NCBI RefSeq assembly: GCF_027886475.1
Contig: NZ_CP115670.1
Location: forward strand, 2,979,025-3,043,024
Source: Corynebacterium sp. SCR221107
GTDB taxonomy: Bacteria; Actinomycetota; Actinomycetes; Mycobacteriales; Mycobacteriaceae
Direction: 5' to 3'
Length of the DNA stretch: 64,000 nt
A program made the position numbers and the translations under genes. Under the pieces are notes generated by a model that saw nothing but the letters and a program-made list of their open reading frames with translations, had not been told where the DNA came from and did not search any database. Positions 24,696 through 33,747 of the stretch are shown here, piece by piece. The stretch's first letter is position 1; the number at the start of each line of letters is the position of its first letter.

Positions 24696-26168
24696 ATGGA
24701 TATTGTCGACATTTCGCGGTGGCAGTTCGGTATCACGACCGTGTACCACTTCTTGTTTGTACCACTAACCATCGGGCTCGCCCCCTTGGTAGCACTCATG
24801 CAAACATTCTGGGTCAAGACAAATAAAGAGTCTTGGTACCGCGCCACACGCTTTTTCGGAAACCTGTTTCTTATCAACTTCGCAATGGGTGTCGTAACTG
24901 GCATCGTCCAGGAATTCCAATTCGGAATGAACTGGTCTGAGTTTTCAAGGTACGTGGGCGACGTCTTCGGCGCACCGCTGGCCTTTGAGGGACTCGCAGC
25001 CTTCTTCGTCGAATCCACCTTCCTAGGATTGTGGATCTTCGGATGGGGGAGGCTTCCCCGCTGGGTCCACCTCGCCTGCATCTGGCTCGTCGCAGTGGCC
25101 GTCAACCTCTCCGCCTACTTCATCATCGTGGCCAATTCCTTCATGCAGCACCCTGTGGGCGCCATCCACAACGAAGCCACGGGGCGGGCGGAGCTCGTTG
25201 ATTTCTGGGCCCTGCTGACCAACTCAACGGCGCTGGCGGCGTGGCCCCACACGGTAGCTGGTTCACTGCTGACCGGCGCAACAGTCCTCGCCGGCATCGC
25301 AACGTGGTGGATGATCAAAGAACGCAAGAACAGCGATGCTAGCCAGCTGTGGCGCCCCGCCGCGCGCCTGGGAATGTGGGTAACCGGCGTTTCAGCTCTT
25401 GCCTTGTTCATCACAGGCGACATTCAAGCGAAGCTCATGTTTGTCCAGCAACCGATGAAGATGGCCGCCGCCGAATCGCTGTGTACCACGCAGACCGACC
25501 CCAGCTTTTCCATTTTGAGCGTGGGCACGCACAACAATTGCGACTCAGTGCTCCACCTGATTGAGGTCCCAGGAGTGCTGAGCTTTCTCGCGGGTGGCAC
25601 GTTCTCTGGAGTGACCCTCGAGGGAGTAAAGGACCTCCAGGCCACCTACGAGGCTACCTATGGTCCCGGCAACTACTCGCCGAATCTATTTGTCACCTAT
25701 TGGTCTTTCCGCATGATGATCGGGCTCATTGTCGGATCTCTCGCCTTGATGGTCGTCGGGCTGTGGATGACCCGCCGAAAGGCAAAAGAGCCCTCCGAGA
25801 AGGGAAGGAAGTGGCTTCGGTGGCTGGCTCTCGTAGCTATCCCATTCCCATTTCTTGCCAACTCTGCCGGATGGATATTCACCGAGATGGGCCGACAGCC
25901 GTGGGTGGTGGCCCCGAATCCTAGCTCGGTGGAGCCGATTCACCTCATTGTGGACTTTGGTGTTTCCAACCATGCGGAATGGACTGTTTGGGTTTCGCTT
26001 ATTGGATTCACAGTAGTCTACGGTGGCCTTGCCGTCGTGTGGTTCTGGCTCATTCGGAAAAAGGTCCTAGCGGGACCATTGCCGCAGGGAAGTAGCCTTC
26101 ACATCGCCGAAGACACCTACGGGCCGCAAGATTCTACACTTGCACCCCTGTCCTTTAAGGAGGCCTAA
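24696..26168 (+). CDS. cydA: Cytochrome bd ubiquinol/menaquinol oxidase subunit I
   Basis: A 490-residue integral membrane subunit. His18 in TTVYHFLFVPLTIG is the haem b595 ligand position; GVVTGIVQEFQFGMNW, the FFVEST and SFMQHPVGA segments are family marks. It binds the three haems and oxidises menaquinol, giving a high-affinity oxidase for low oxygen. The Q-loop is of the short type. Starts at ATG 24696 after GAAGG. First gene of cydABDC with 3-bp spacing to cydB. Confidence 0.94.
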   Translation: MDIVDISRWQFGITTVYHFLFVPLTIGLAPLVALMQTFWVKTNKESWYRATRFFGNLFLINFAMGVVTGIVQEFQFGMNWSEFSRYVGDVFGAPLAFEGLAAFFVESTFLGLWIFGWGRLPRWVHLACIWLVAVAVNLSAYFIIVANSFMQHPVGAIHNEATGRAELVDFWALLTNSTALAAWPHTVAGSLLTGATVLAGIATWWMIKERKNSDASQLWRPAARLGMWVTGVSALALFITGDIQAKLMFVQQPMKMAAAESLCTTQTDPSFSILSVGTHNNCDSVLHLIEVPGVLSFLAGGTFSGVTLEGVKDLQATYEATYGPGNYSPNLFVTYWSFRMMIGLIVGSLALMVVGLWMTRRKAKEPSEKGRKWLRWLALVAIPFPFLANSAGWIFTEMGRQPWVVAPNPSSVEPIHLIVDFGVSNHAEWTVWVSLIGFTVVYGGLAVVWFWLIRKKVLAGPLPQGSSLHIAEDTYGPQDSTLAPLSFKEA

Positions 26169-26171
26169 GCA

Positions 26172-27155
26172 ATGGATCTCAATACCGTATGGTTCATCCT
26201 CATCGCCGTACTCTTCGCGGGGTACTTCCTTCTGGAGGGCTTTGACTTTGGGGTAGGGATGTTACTGCCGTTCCTGTCCCGTCGCGAGCGCACCGCAGCG
26301 ATCAAGGCTATCGGCCCGGTCTGGGACGGCAACGAGGTCTGGTTGATCACGGCCGGCGGTGCACTCTTCGCAGCGTTTCCGGAATGGTATGCGACGATGT
26401 TTTCGGGGTTTTATCTACCGCTCTTCCTCATACTCATTTCACTCATTCTGCGCGGGGTCGGGCTCGAGTGGCGTGGAAAGATTGACTCGCCAACGTGGCG
26501 GGATCGGTGCGATATTGGTATCGGCATCGGGTCGTGGGTGCCCGCCTTACTGTGGGGTGTCGCCTTTGCAAATCTCGTCCGGGGCGTACCCATTGATGGC
26601 GCACGCCAGATTGACTCCGGTCTAGCTAACCTGGGTGGTTTGCTCAATCCCTTTGGGCTTCTTGGGGGAGCGGCCTTCCTTGGGCTCTTCCTCCTTCACG
26701 GAGCTGTCTTCCTGAGTCTCAAGACGGCCGAACCATTGCGTTCCCGCACGCACACATTGGCCCGACGCATGTTTCTCCCGACGCTGCTCATTGCAGGCGG
26801 TTTTGTGTTGTGGCTCCAAATAAACCACGGGAAGCCCGCCACGTGGATCGCTTTCGGGCTCACCATCGTCGCATTGCTTCTTAGCGGGGTTGCCCTCCTC
26901 AAGGGACGCGATGGTGTCGCCTTCGCCGCCACCGCGATGTCTGTGTTGGCTGTCGTCGGCCTCGTCTTCGGGTCCCTTTTCCCCAATCTCATGCCGTCAA
27001 CCCTCGATCCCGCTGGAGGCCTCGACATCTACAACGCTTCCAGTTCCCACTACACCCTCGTCATCATGACGTGGGCCGCAGCCTTGCTCACACCGTTGGT
27101 CATCGCGTATCAGGGATGGACGTATTGGGTTTTTAGAAAGCGTGTAATGGTTTAA
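26172..27155 (+). CDS. cydB: Cytochrome bd oxidase subunit II
   Basis: A 327-residue membrane subunit with about eight to nine helices. FFLLEGFDFGVGMLLPFL-like N-terminal signature (LLEGFDFGVGML), WDGNEVWLITAGGALFAAFPEWYA, and NLMPSTLDPAGGLDIYNASSSHYTL are typical of CydB. It pairs with CydA. It lies 3 bp after cydA and its stop is 1 bp before the cydD ATG. Confidence 0.94.
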   Translation: MDLNTVWFILIAVLFAGYFLLEGFDFGVGMLLPFLSRRERTAAIKAIGPVWDGNEVWLITAGGALFAAFPEWYATMFSGFYLPLFLILISLILRGVGLEWRGKIDSPTWRDRCDIGIGIGSWVPALLWGVAFANLVRGVPIDGARQIDSGLANLGGLLNPFGLLGGAAFLGLFLLHGAVFLSLKTAEPLRSRTHTLARRMFLPTLLIAGGFVLWLQINHGKPATWIAFGLTIVALLLSGVALLKGRDGVAFAATAMSVLAVVGLVFGSLFPNLMPSTLDPAGGLDIYNASSSHYTLVIMTWAAALLTPLVIAYQGWTYWVFRKRVMV

Positions 27156-27156
27156 C

Positions 27157-28704
27157 ATGTCCTCCGGCCCCATCGACATGCGCCTGCTCAAGGTCAGCCC
27201 AGCGGCGCTTCGTTACGTCATCGGCACGGGGATTACACAGGCCGTGGAGACGGCACTCGTCGTGCTCCGCGGCCTGCTGCTCGGTACGCTCACCGCCGCG
27301 GCGATCACCGAATTTCCCATGTTTCACGTGAAACTGTCGCTTCTGGGCGCCCTGGCTGCCACCGTGCTGGCCCACGGTGGCCTCGCCTGGGTACGCAACT
27401 CCTGGACCGCTCGAGCCGCGGGTGCCACCATCCACCAACTTCGCACCGTGGCCGTGAAGGCCCTTCGCAACCACGATCCCCGCGACATCAGCGCGGAGGC
27501 AGCGCGTTGGACGTTGACCCTCGGGCGCGAGCTGGAGGGCCTGCGGCCGTATCTTGCTGAATACATCCCCGCACTCGTCGCAGTGTGCTTGTCGACGCCC
27601 ACCGCCCTCGCAGTCATCTTTTACCTCGACCGCCCTGCTGGCTGGCTCGCGTTAAGCACCATTCCGTTGATTCCCATCTTCATGATCCTCATCGGGAAGC
27701 TCACCCAGAGGCACACCCAGGCTCGCCTCGCGGCCGCCTCCGCGCTCCAGCACCGCTTGGCGGACATTCTCGGGGGCGCACAGACATTGCGCAGATATCA
27801 TCGCGAGCAGGCCCCACGCCGAGAACTGGAGACCGCGGGCACCGGGCACGCCAACACCACGATGGGAGTCCTCAGGCTCGCCTTTCTTTCGTCGTTTGCG
27901 CTCGAATTCCTCGCCACGTTATCTGTCGCCCTTGTGGCGGTCTCGGTGGGGCTGCGGCTGCTCGACGGAGGCATCGAGCTTGCCTCAGCACTCATCGTGC
28001 TCATCATCGTCCCGGAGGTTTACGCTCCACTGCGAGCCGTGGGAACGAGTTTCCACGCCGCCGCCGAAGGTACCACCGCGGCCGCGGAAGCGCTGGCACT
28101 CATCGACACCCGTGCGCCCTGCGGTGGTTACCGCAGCATCTCCGATGAGGTGGCGTGTACGAATCTTTCCGTCAGCGGTAGGGAAGGACAAACACCTCGA
28201 GAGCTCTCCTTTAGCGCCCCGCGTGGGACAATCACCGTACTGAGTGGCCCCAATGGCTCCGGAAAGTCCACGACGCTGCTGGCCATTGCCGGATTGCTTC
28301 CCGACGCCAAAGTTAGTGGGAAAGTGGAAGCACCTCAACATCTGGCCTACCTTCCTGCAGTCCCCGTGTGGCTTTCGGGAAGCGTAACGGACAACATTGT
28401 CGAACTTGGCGCAAGCAAACAATCGGCATCACAGGTCTTAGGCGAACTCTCCTTGGACATCAGCTCAGACGAGCCTCGCTCCCTTTCGACCGGACAGGCG
28501 CACCGGGTTGCTATTGCACGCACCCTGGCGCATGAACACACCGAGGCGGTGCTCCTCGATGAGCCCAGCGCTCACCTGAGCCCCGAGCTGGTTGAGGATC
28601 TTATCAGCGTTCTTCACGCTGAGACAAAGAGGGGAGTGTGCGTTATCGTCGCTAGCCACGATCCGCGTTTGCACGCGATCGCCGATCAGGTGGTGACCCT
28701 GTGA
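27157..28704 (+). CDS. cydD: Cytochrome bd assembly ABC exporter, CydD
   Basis: A 515-residue half-transporter: six membrane helices, then an ABC ATPase with Walker A GPNGSGKSTTLL, signature LSTGQAHRVAIARTL and Walker B AVLLDEPSAHL followed by the switch His in ASHDPR. With CydC it forms the heterodimer needed to assemble cytochrome bd (thiol and haem handling). A parS-like palindrome at 27320-27335 lies within the N-terminal coding part and encodes FHVKL. The stop overlaps the cydC GTG start. Confidence 0.9.
   Translation: MSSGPIDMRLLKVSPAALRYVIGTGITQAVETALVVLRGLLLGTLTAAAITEFPMFHVKLSLLGALAATVLAHGGLAWVRNSWTARAAGATIHQLRTVAVKALRNHDPRDISAEAARWTLTLGRELEGLRPYLAEYIPALVAVCLSTPTALAVIFYLDRPAGWLALSTIPLIPIFMILIGKLTQRHTQARLAAASALQHRLADILGGAQTLRRYHREQAPRRELETAGTGHANTTMGVLRLAFLSSFALEFLATLSVALVAVSVGLRLLDGGIELASALIVLIIVPEVYAPLRAVGTSFHAAAEGTTAAAEALALIDTRAPCGGYRSISDEVACTNLSVSGREGQTPRELSFSAPRGTITVLSGPNGSGKSTTLLAIAGLLPDAKVSGKVEAPQHLAYLPAVPVWLSGSVTDNIVELGASKQSASQVLGELSLDISSDEPRSLSTGQAHRVAIARTLAHEHTEAVLLDEPSAHLSPELVEDLISVLHAETKRGVCVIVASHDPRLHAIADQVVTL
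27320..27335. promoter_or_regulatory. parS: parS site inside cydD
   Basis: TGTTTCACGTGAAACT, 15 of 16 bases of the ParB palindrome, within the cydD coding sequence. Confidence 0.85.
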
Positions 28705-30206
28705 ATTCCTATAGACAGTTGCGTGCTATTCTCGCCCGCGCGGGCGTACGTCCCATCCACCTCATCACAGCCACCACGCTCAGCGCCCTGACTCTCTCGG
28801 CCGCCCTAGGGCTGACGGTGTTGTCCGGGTGGCTCATCACCCGGGCCTGGGAAATGCCTCCCGTGCTTGATCTCAGCATCGCGATCACGGGTGTGCGCGC
28901 ATTGGGAATATCCAGGGCCGCCTTTCGCTATAGCGACCGGCTTTATGCTCATCGCTTGGCTTTGCGAGCCCAGACCACCTTGCGGTGCATCGCCTTCGAT
29001 GCAGGTGGAGATATCAGCGACACCGATGTTGAGCGGATCACCGATTCCATCGTGCGCTCTCTCGTCCCCTTCTACACCGCAGGACTCATTTCCGTTCTTA
29101 CGATCGGCGGTATCGCGCTCCTCCAACCACTCGCAGCAGTCATCCTAACTACCGCCTTCCTGGTAACCGGTATCGTGTGCCCGGTGCTTGCCTCTCGCGC
29201 TACCCGCGTCGTGAATGCCACCGCGGATCTTGACGCACTCGATGCCTCCTTGCGCCGCCTGATGCTCCATCGCGCCGAATATTCTGTCGCGGGGCAACTA
29301 GAACGCCTCGAGTCCCGCGTCGAGGACTGTTCACAATCAACAACTGCGAGCCAGCAGCGCAACCAGGCCCTTACCTCCACAGCTCGCATGCTTTCCACGC
29401 TGGCCCAGGGGCTTAGCATCTTCGGCATCACAGTCGTTGGCATCACCTTCTACTCCGGGGAACCCACATGGCTCGGCATGCTCGTACTCATTCCCCTTGC
29501 TAGCTTCGAGGCACACGCGGGACTAGACAAGGCGGCCATTCACTTAAGAGAAGCAATGCGTTCCGCCACAAAGCTCCATGAGGCAATGCGTAGGGAAGCA
29601 GAGCAGCCTACAACCCCCGCCGTGATTGACATCAGCGCCACAGACGCACTTTGCCAATACGGCGAGCAACGCTGGACACTGTCTGCTCCCTTTAATTCGC
29701 GGCTGATTATTCGCGGACCATCAGGTCTGGGCAAGTCCACACTTCTGCGCACCCTCGCTGGAGAATTACCGACGAGGGAAGGAGTCGTGCAAGCGAGTAG
29801 CCTCGCCCAATTTCACTCCGAGGACGAGTGGATCTTCGCCACTACCGTGCGCGAAAACTTGCTTCTAGCCAAGCCCGATGCGAACGACGCCCAGATCCTA
29901 GCGGCATTAGAGGCGGTGGGATTCACCTTGCCGCTGGACACCCTCCTCGAGGATGGCGCGGGATCGCTATCTTCCGGACAACGCCGTCGGCTTCTCTTGG
30001 CGCGAGCTTTGCTGAGCGATGCCCCCATCCTCCTCCTCGATGAACCCACCGAGCACATCGCCACCGCGGATGCCCATGCGCTACTCACCCTCCTGAAGCA
30101 ACCGAACCTTCCTGGCACCCTACCTCACAGAACCATCATCGCGGTCACCCACCTTGAGGAGGATGCCCCCGAGGTTTCACGTGAAACCTCGTGCGACAGT
30201 GAGTAA
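28701..30206 (+). CDS. cydC: Cytochrome bd assembly ABC exporter, CydC
   Basis: A 501-residue half-transporter with an N-terminal membrane domain and an ATPase carrying Walker A GPSGLGKSTLLRTL, signature LSSGQRRRLLLARAL and Walker B ILLLDEPTEHI. The GTG start overlaps the cydD stop (GTGA), so both subunits are coupled. The last codons are written over a parS palindrome (EVSRETSCDSE), so the C-terminal tail is shaped by the ParB site. Confidence 0.9.
   Translation: MNSYRQLRAILARAGVRPIHLITATTLSALTLSAALGLTVLSGWLITRAWEMPPVLDLSIAITGVRALGISRAAFRYSDRLYAHRLALRAQTTLRCIAFDAGGDISDTDVERITDSIVRSLVPFYTAGLISVLTIGGIALLQPLAAVILTTAFLVTGIVCPVLASRATRVVNATADLDALDASLRRLMLHRAEYSVAGQLERLESRVEDCSQSTTASQQRNQALTSTARMLSTLAQGLSIFGITVVGITFYSGEPTWLGMLVLIPLASFEAHAGLDKAAIHLREAMRSATKLHEAMRREAEQPTTPAVIDISATDALCQYGEQRWTLSAPFNSRLIIRGPSGLGKSTLLRTLAGELPTREGVVQASSLAQFHSEDEWIFATTVRENLLLAKPDANDAQILAALEAVGFTLPLDTLLEDGAGSLSSGQRRRLLLARALLSDAPILLLDEPTEHIATADAHALLTLLKQPNLPGTLPHRTIIAVTHLEEDAPEVSRETSCDSE
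30173..30188. promoter_or_regulatory. parS: parS site at the end of cydC
   Basis: GGTTTCACGTGAAACC; the 14-bp core is perfect and the palindrome extends to 22 bp (30170-30191). Confidence 0.87.
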
Positions 30207-30532
30207 GAAGGCGTGAGTGCGTGTGCACTCCGCGGCCGACAAGGAGAGGGGAGAAGACCGCTGTGAGGTCAGTCGCCCCACCCTTAAAGGTCGGCGAGGA
30301 TTAAAAACCGAGTCTTCAACGACCGCGATGCTTTCCGTACGCACCACGCGTCAGCTTCAGCCGCCTTCCACACGATGAAGGAAACCGATAGCTCGTTGTC
30401 GAATGGCCTGCCCTTGGCCTCCATTCGTTCGTCACTGTGACAATTAACGGCCTCATGCTTTTCCACCCATTTCAGGTGAGCACCTTGGCGTCGTAAAGCG
30501 TAAAAAGCATGCGGGGTGAGATACTGAAATAC
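30207..30532. other. Gap between cydC and the Rieske gene
   Basis: 326 bp. A 60-codon frame on the minus strand (30284-30466, MEKHEAVNCHSDERMEAKGR at its start) has no recognised family and only a weak ribosome site; it may be a relic or chance. The promoter of the Rieske gene is expected at the right end. No clear cyd terminator is seen. Confidence 0.35.
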
Positions 30533-30919
30533 ATGACTACTTCACCCCAGCCATTCCAATGCTCTCGGCGCATGTTCCTCCTAGGAACCGCCACCACCTT
30601 CGCGGGCGCCCTGCTCGCCGCCTGCGGAAGTGCCGCCGAAGTGAACTCGGTCGCCGTCACAGACGTCCCAGTCGGAAGTGCCCTCATTGTGGGCGGCTAC
30701 ATCGTCGCCCAGCCTACCGAAGGCCACTACGTGGCTTACTCGACGAAGTGCCCCCATGCCGGATCGCCGATCACGGTCGTTAAGGATGACATCGTCCGCT
30801 GTACCCAGCACGGCTCTGAGTTCAGCATCGTCGACGGCTCCGTGACCGACGGTCCATCCCGCGACCCATTGGAAACGCGCACAGCGACCGTTGAAGGTGA
30901 CTCTATCGCGCTTTCTTAG
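30533..30919 (+). CDS. Rieske 2Fe-2S lipoprotein
   Basis: A 128-residue exported iron-sulfur protein. The twin-arginine signal SRRMFLLGT is followed by lipobox LAAC (Cys32 region), so it would be folded, exported and anchored outside. The cluster is bound by CPHAGSPI and CTQHGSEF, a CxH...CxxH Rieske pair. It is much smaller than the QcrA Rieske subunit of the bc1 complex and stands alone. Such small Tat Rieske lipoproteins are common in actinobacteria with unknown partners. The ATG at 30533 is chosen because it places the signal peptide at the usual distance. A hairpin holding a parS site follows. Confidence 0.85.
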   Translation: MTTSPQPFQCSRRMFLLGTATTFAGALLAACGSAAEVNSVAVTDVPVGSALIVGGYIVAQPTEGHYVAYSTKCPHAGSPITVVKDDIVRCTQHGSEFSIVDGSVTDGPSRDPLETRTATVEGDSIALS

Positions 30920-30968
30920 CTCATCCAACACCCTCCCTTCGGCGGGCTAGGGGAGCGCACACGGACGG

Positions 30969-30996
30969 TCTCCCCGTTTCACGTGAAACGGGGAGA
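30969..30996. terminator. parS: Perfect 28-bp palindrome with parS core, likely terminator
   Basis: A perfect palindrome: TCTCCC arms around CGTTTCACGTGAAACG, with parS at 30975-30990. As RNA it would fold into a strong hairpin 50 bp after the Rieske stop, and a CTTTTT stretch follows after about 16 bp. It probably serves as ParB site and as terminator together. Confidence 0.75.
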
Positions 30997-31061
30997 TCGA
31001 GGGGGCTTTTTAAGAGGTGACTTCCACCACTCGCCGAGGGTCATGCAATAGACTTGCGCCT

Positions 31062-32033
31062 ATGCTTTCCCGATTCAATAAACCCGACCCTCTCATCGTC
31101 CTCATTATTCTTGCGGTCATTTTCGCGATTATTTTCCCGGCGAGCGGAACGTTTGCCGATTGGTTTTCGATAGCAGTCAAGATCGCGATCGCCCTATTGT
31201 TCTTCCTATATGGCGCGCGACTGTCCACGCATGAGGCGCTCGAAGGCTTAAAGAACTGGAAGCTGCATCTGACGATCCTCACCTTTACCTTCGTGGTCTT
31301 TCCGATCATCGGGCTCGCGCTGCGCCCGCTGGCCGGGCTGATAGGGCAGGAACTCTACCTAGGCATCCTTTACCTCACCCTAGTCCCCTCGACAGTTCAG
31401 TCGTCGGTGGCCTTCACCTCCATCGCCAAGGGCAACGTCGCCGGCGCGATCGTCTCAGCGTCGGCGAGTAACCTCGCCGGCGTCTTCCTTACTCCGCTGC
31501 TCGTGATGCTGCTCATGAGCGGATCCGTCACCGGCGACGGGGGAGTCCACATCGACACCGGGGTGTTCATCGATATCGCTGTACAGCTGCTCCTGCCCTT
31601 CATTCTCGGCCAGCTGACTCGGCGCTGGGTCGCCGGCTTCGCTGCGCGTAAGGCAACGAAGATCGTGGACCGCGGATCCATCGCGATGGTGGTGTACTCC
31701 GCGTTTTCCGCTGGCATGGTGGAAGGGATTTGGAGCACGGTCGGCGTCTGGCAGATTGTTTTCCTCATCGTCTTCTCCGCGGCCCTGGTCAGCTTCATGC
31801 TGTGGCTGAGCCGCGCGGTCAGTTCCAAGCTCGGATTCAGCCGCCCCGACGTCATCGCCATCGAGTTCTGCGGCTCCAAGAAATCCTTGGCCTCCGGCCT
31901 CCCGATGGCCGCGGTTATCTTCGGCGGCGCCAACCTCGGTCTGCTCATCTTGCCACTGATGATCTTCCATCAGGTCCAGCTCATGATCTGTTCGTGGTTA
32001 GCCGCCCGCTATGGGGCACAAAGCTCCCACTAG
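31062..32033 (+). CDS. Bile acid:sodium symporter (SBF/PSE-like) family transporter
   Basis: A 323-residue protein with nine to ten helices, matching SBF_like (PSE family) transporters: LFFLYGARLS near residue 50, LVPSTVQSSVAFTSIAKGNVAGAI (the crossover helix region) and EFCGSKKSLASGLPMA near the end. Family members move organic anions with Na+; the natural substrate here is unknown. The ATG at 31062 gives a start directly before the first helix. It is a single gene closed by a bidirectional terminator. Confidence 0.85.
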   Translation: MLSRFNKPDPLIVLIILAVIFAIIFPASGTFADWFSIAVKIAIALLFFLYGARLSTHEALEGLKNWKLHLTILTFTFVVFPIIGLALRPLAGLIGQELYLGILYLTLVPSTVQSSVAFTSIAKGNVAGAIVSASASNLAGVFLTPLLVMLLMSGSVTGDGGVHIDTGVFIDIAVQLLLPFILGQLTRRWVAGFAARKATKIVDRGSIAMVVYSAFSAGMVEGIWSTVGVWQIVFLIVFSAALVSFMLWLSRAVSSKLGFSRPDVIAIEFCGSKKSLASGLPMAAVIFGGANLGLLILPLMIFHQVQLMICSWLAARYGAQSSH

Positions 32034-32038
32034 GAATC

Positions 32039-32084
32039 CACAAGGTCCCCTCCTTCACAATGAATTGAAGGAGGGGACCTTGTG
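32039..32084. terminator. Bidirectional terminator
   Basis: A 19-bp perfect stem (CACAAGGTCCCCTCCTTCA at 32039-32057, complement at 32066-32084) between the convergent transporter and LacI-type regulator genes. Confidence 0.85.
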
Positions 32085-32090
32085 CATGAC

Positions 32091-33101
32091 CTAGGGCTGC
32101 GTGCGGGTGGTTTCACGCCAAACAGTTCGGGTGGGCAACACCACCTGCTCGCCGCCACCTCCGGCCAAAAGCCGCTCGAGCTGATCAATGGCCGCAACGC
32201 CTAGGCCAACGAAGTCCTGGCTGATGGTACTTAAGGCGGGGCTGAGGAACTTGGAGACGGGGAGGTCATCAAACCCGATCACCTCGACGTCGCCGGGAAC
32301 GGAAATCCCACGCTCCGCAAGTGCGCGGATCGTACCGATGGCCATGTCATCGTTGCCCACGACGAATGCATCGGGAGTTCCCTTGCCCAAGGCCTCCGTG
32401 GCAGCCGCATAGCCATCCTCATTGGACCATCCCCAGCCAACGACCCAATCCGGCTCCAGGCCACTTTCTTCGACAGCGCTGCGATAGCCGCTTAGCCGCA
32501 AGCGGGCATCCTCGCAGCGCATATCGCCACACAGGTGGACAATGCGCTTCGCGCCTGCATCGATCAGTTTCTTCGTCGCCGCATAGACTGCCGGCTCCTG
32601 GTCAAAGGTCACCACACTGAGGTTGGCGCGTGGCTCCACCCCGGCGGCAATTGCCACCACGGGCAGGGACGTGCGCGCCAGGATCGAATCGAGGATGGAG
32701 GCCTCGGGAGCAAAGACAATGAGCCCTTTTACGTGGGAGCCCTGGAGGTAATCGAGGGCGTCTCGCAGATGCCCTGAATCGGAGCCTGCCGTGGAGTAGG
32801 CGAGGTGCTCATTGCGCTCGCGCAACGTATCTTGCAAGTGCGTGAAAATCTCGGCGATGCCATAGCGCAGATCCCCATCGACGAGGAATCCAACGACCCC
32901 TGAATCCTTGGCCGCCAGCTGCCGGGCGGCTAGGTTGACGGTATAGCGCAAATCCCGTGCCGCGGCCTCCACCTTCTCCCGAGTGTGATCGCTCACAGCC
33001 CCGGAGGAATTCAACACCCGGGAGACCGTTTGGATACTCACGCCAGCAAGCTCGGCGACATCCTTCATGGTGGCTCGCTTGGCGATTGACACGGTGGGCA
33101 T
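32091..33101 (-). CDS. LacI-family transcriptional regulator
   Basis: A 336-residue repressor: LacI helix-turn-helix MKDVAELAGVSIQTVSRVLN with hinge region LAARQLA, then a periplasmic-binding-protein-like effector domain (GVVGFLVDG, VVGNDDMAIGTIRALAERG, VIGFDDLP). These regulators bind a sugar or nucleoside effector. No sugar genes are adjacent, so its effector is unknown. A LacI-type palindrome at 33140-33153 lies in the 80-bp divergent region shared with the next small gene, suggesting autoregulation and control of that gene. The start is ATG 33101; a GTG at 33094 with better spacing to AAAGGA is possible. Confidence 0.85.
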   Translation of the reverse strand: MPTVSIAKRATMKDVAELAGVSIQTVSRVLNSSGAVSDHTREKVEAAARDLRYTVNLAARQLAAKDSGVVGFLVDGDLRYGIAEIFTHLQDTLRERNEHLAYSTAGSDSGHLRDALDYLQGSHVKGLIVFAPEASILDSILARTSLPVVAIAAGVEPRANLSVVTFDQEPAVYAATKKLIDAGAKRIVHLCGDMRCEDARLRLSGYRSAVEESGLEPDWVVGWGWSNEDGYAAATEALGKGTPDAFVVGNDDMAIGTIRALAERGISVPGDVEVIGFDDLPVSKFLSPALSTISQDFVGLGVAAIDQLERLLAGGGGEQVVLPTRTVWRETTRTQP

Positions 33102-33139
33102 CCTTTCTGAGCAACAGGTAATCCTAGCAATCATTCTAA

Positions 33140-33153
33140 TGGGAGCGTTGCCA
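33140..33153. promoter_or_regulatory. Probable LacI-family operator
   Basis: TGGGAGCGTTGCCA fits the LacI/CcpA-type palindrome (TGGnAnCGnTnCCA with central CG) and overlaps the -35 region (TTGCCA) of the divergent small gene. Confidence 0.6.
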
Positions 33154-33181
33154 TTTTCTGTCCTCTTGTATGCTAATACGC

Positions 33182-33496
33182 ATGAAAGAACTGCTCTATG
33201 TTCGCACCGAAATGACCATCCCCCAGGTAGGTACCAGCATCCACATCGCGGAGCTGCAGCCAATCGACGGCTTTACCTGCGAACTCTTGCGCATCATCGA
33301 GCTTGATCCTTCTGAGACCATCCGCGGCGCGGCTACAGGCGGAAAAAGCGTGGGCATGGCGGCAACCCCCGAACAGGTGGTGCCACACCCTGACCAATAC
33401 GCCGACTTCCCCGACATTACTTCCACAACCGTGCTGGCGGATGCCTTCGAAGCGCTGTGGGCCGAAGCCTTGGCCAAGTTCCCCGCATTGGGATAA
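33182..33496 (+). CDS. Conserved small protein, probably leaderless
   Basis: A 104-residue acidic cytosolic protein (MKELLYVRTEMTIPQ ... ALWAEALAKFPALG). I do not recognise a characterised family; the layout resembles small DUF6881-like proteins, with low confidence. A -10 box TATGCT ends 7 bp before the ATG, so the mRNA would begin at the start codon. It is divergent from the LacI-type regulator and shares the operator at 33140-33153, which suggests it is a direct target of that repressor. Confidence 0.7.
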   Translation: MKELLYVRTEMTIPQVGTSIHIAELQPIDGFTCELLRIIELDPSETIRGAATGGKSVGMAATPEQVVPHPDQYADFPDITSTTVLADAFEALWAEALAKFPALG

Positions 33497-33510
33497 GCCC
33501 AAGGCACACC

Positions 33511-33702
33511 CTAGGCCACCCGGGTGCGCACGGGACGAAGCTCCACTTTCATCGCATGCTCCACATGGCGGCAGGCAAGGCAGGTCCAGGTACGGTGTGG
33601 TGGCCAGTGCTCCGCATCCCAGCCAACGAGATAGGAACCTGGCCTACGCACGGCGTGGCAGTGGGGGCATAGGGGCGGTACTACTTCATATACAGCGGTC
33701 AT
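33511..33702 (-). CDS. Small zinc-ribbon protein
   Basis: A 63-residue protein with CPHC and CLAC pairs 26 residues apart, a typical zinc-ribbon spacing, and an Arg-rich tail (RPVRTRV). A -10-like TATGCT lies 6 bp before the ATG on the minus strand, so it too is probably leaderless. Function unknown; nucleic acid or protein binding is usual for such ribbons. It ends 14 bp from the convergent small gene. Confidence 0.6.
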   Translation of the reverse strand: MTAVYEVVPPLCPHCHAVRRPGSYLVGWDAEHWPPHRTWTCLACRHVEHAMKVELRPVRTRVA

Positions 33703-33747
33703 GCAGGCAGCATAAAAAACGCCCGCGACATGACTGTTCGAATAATA

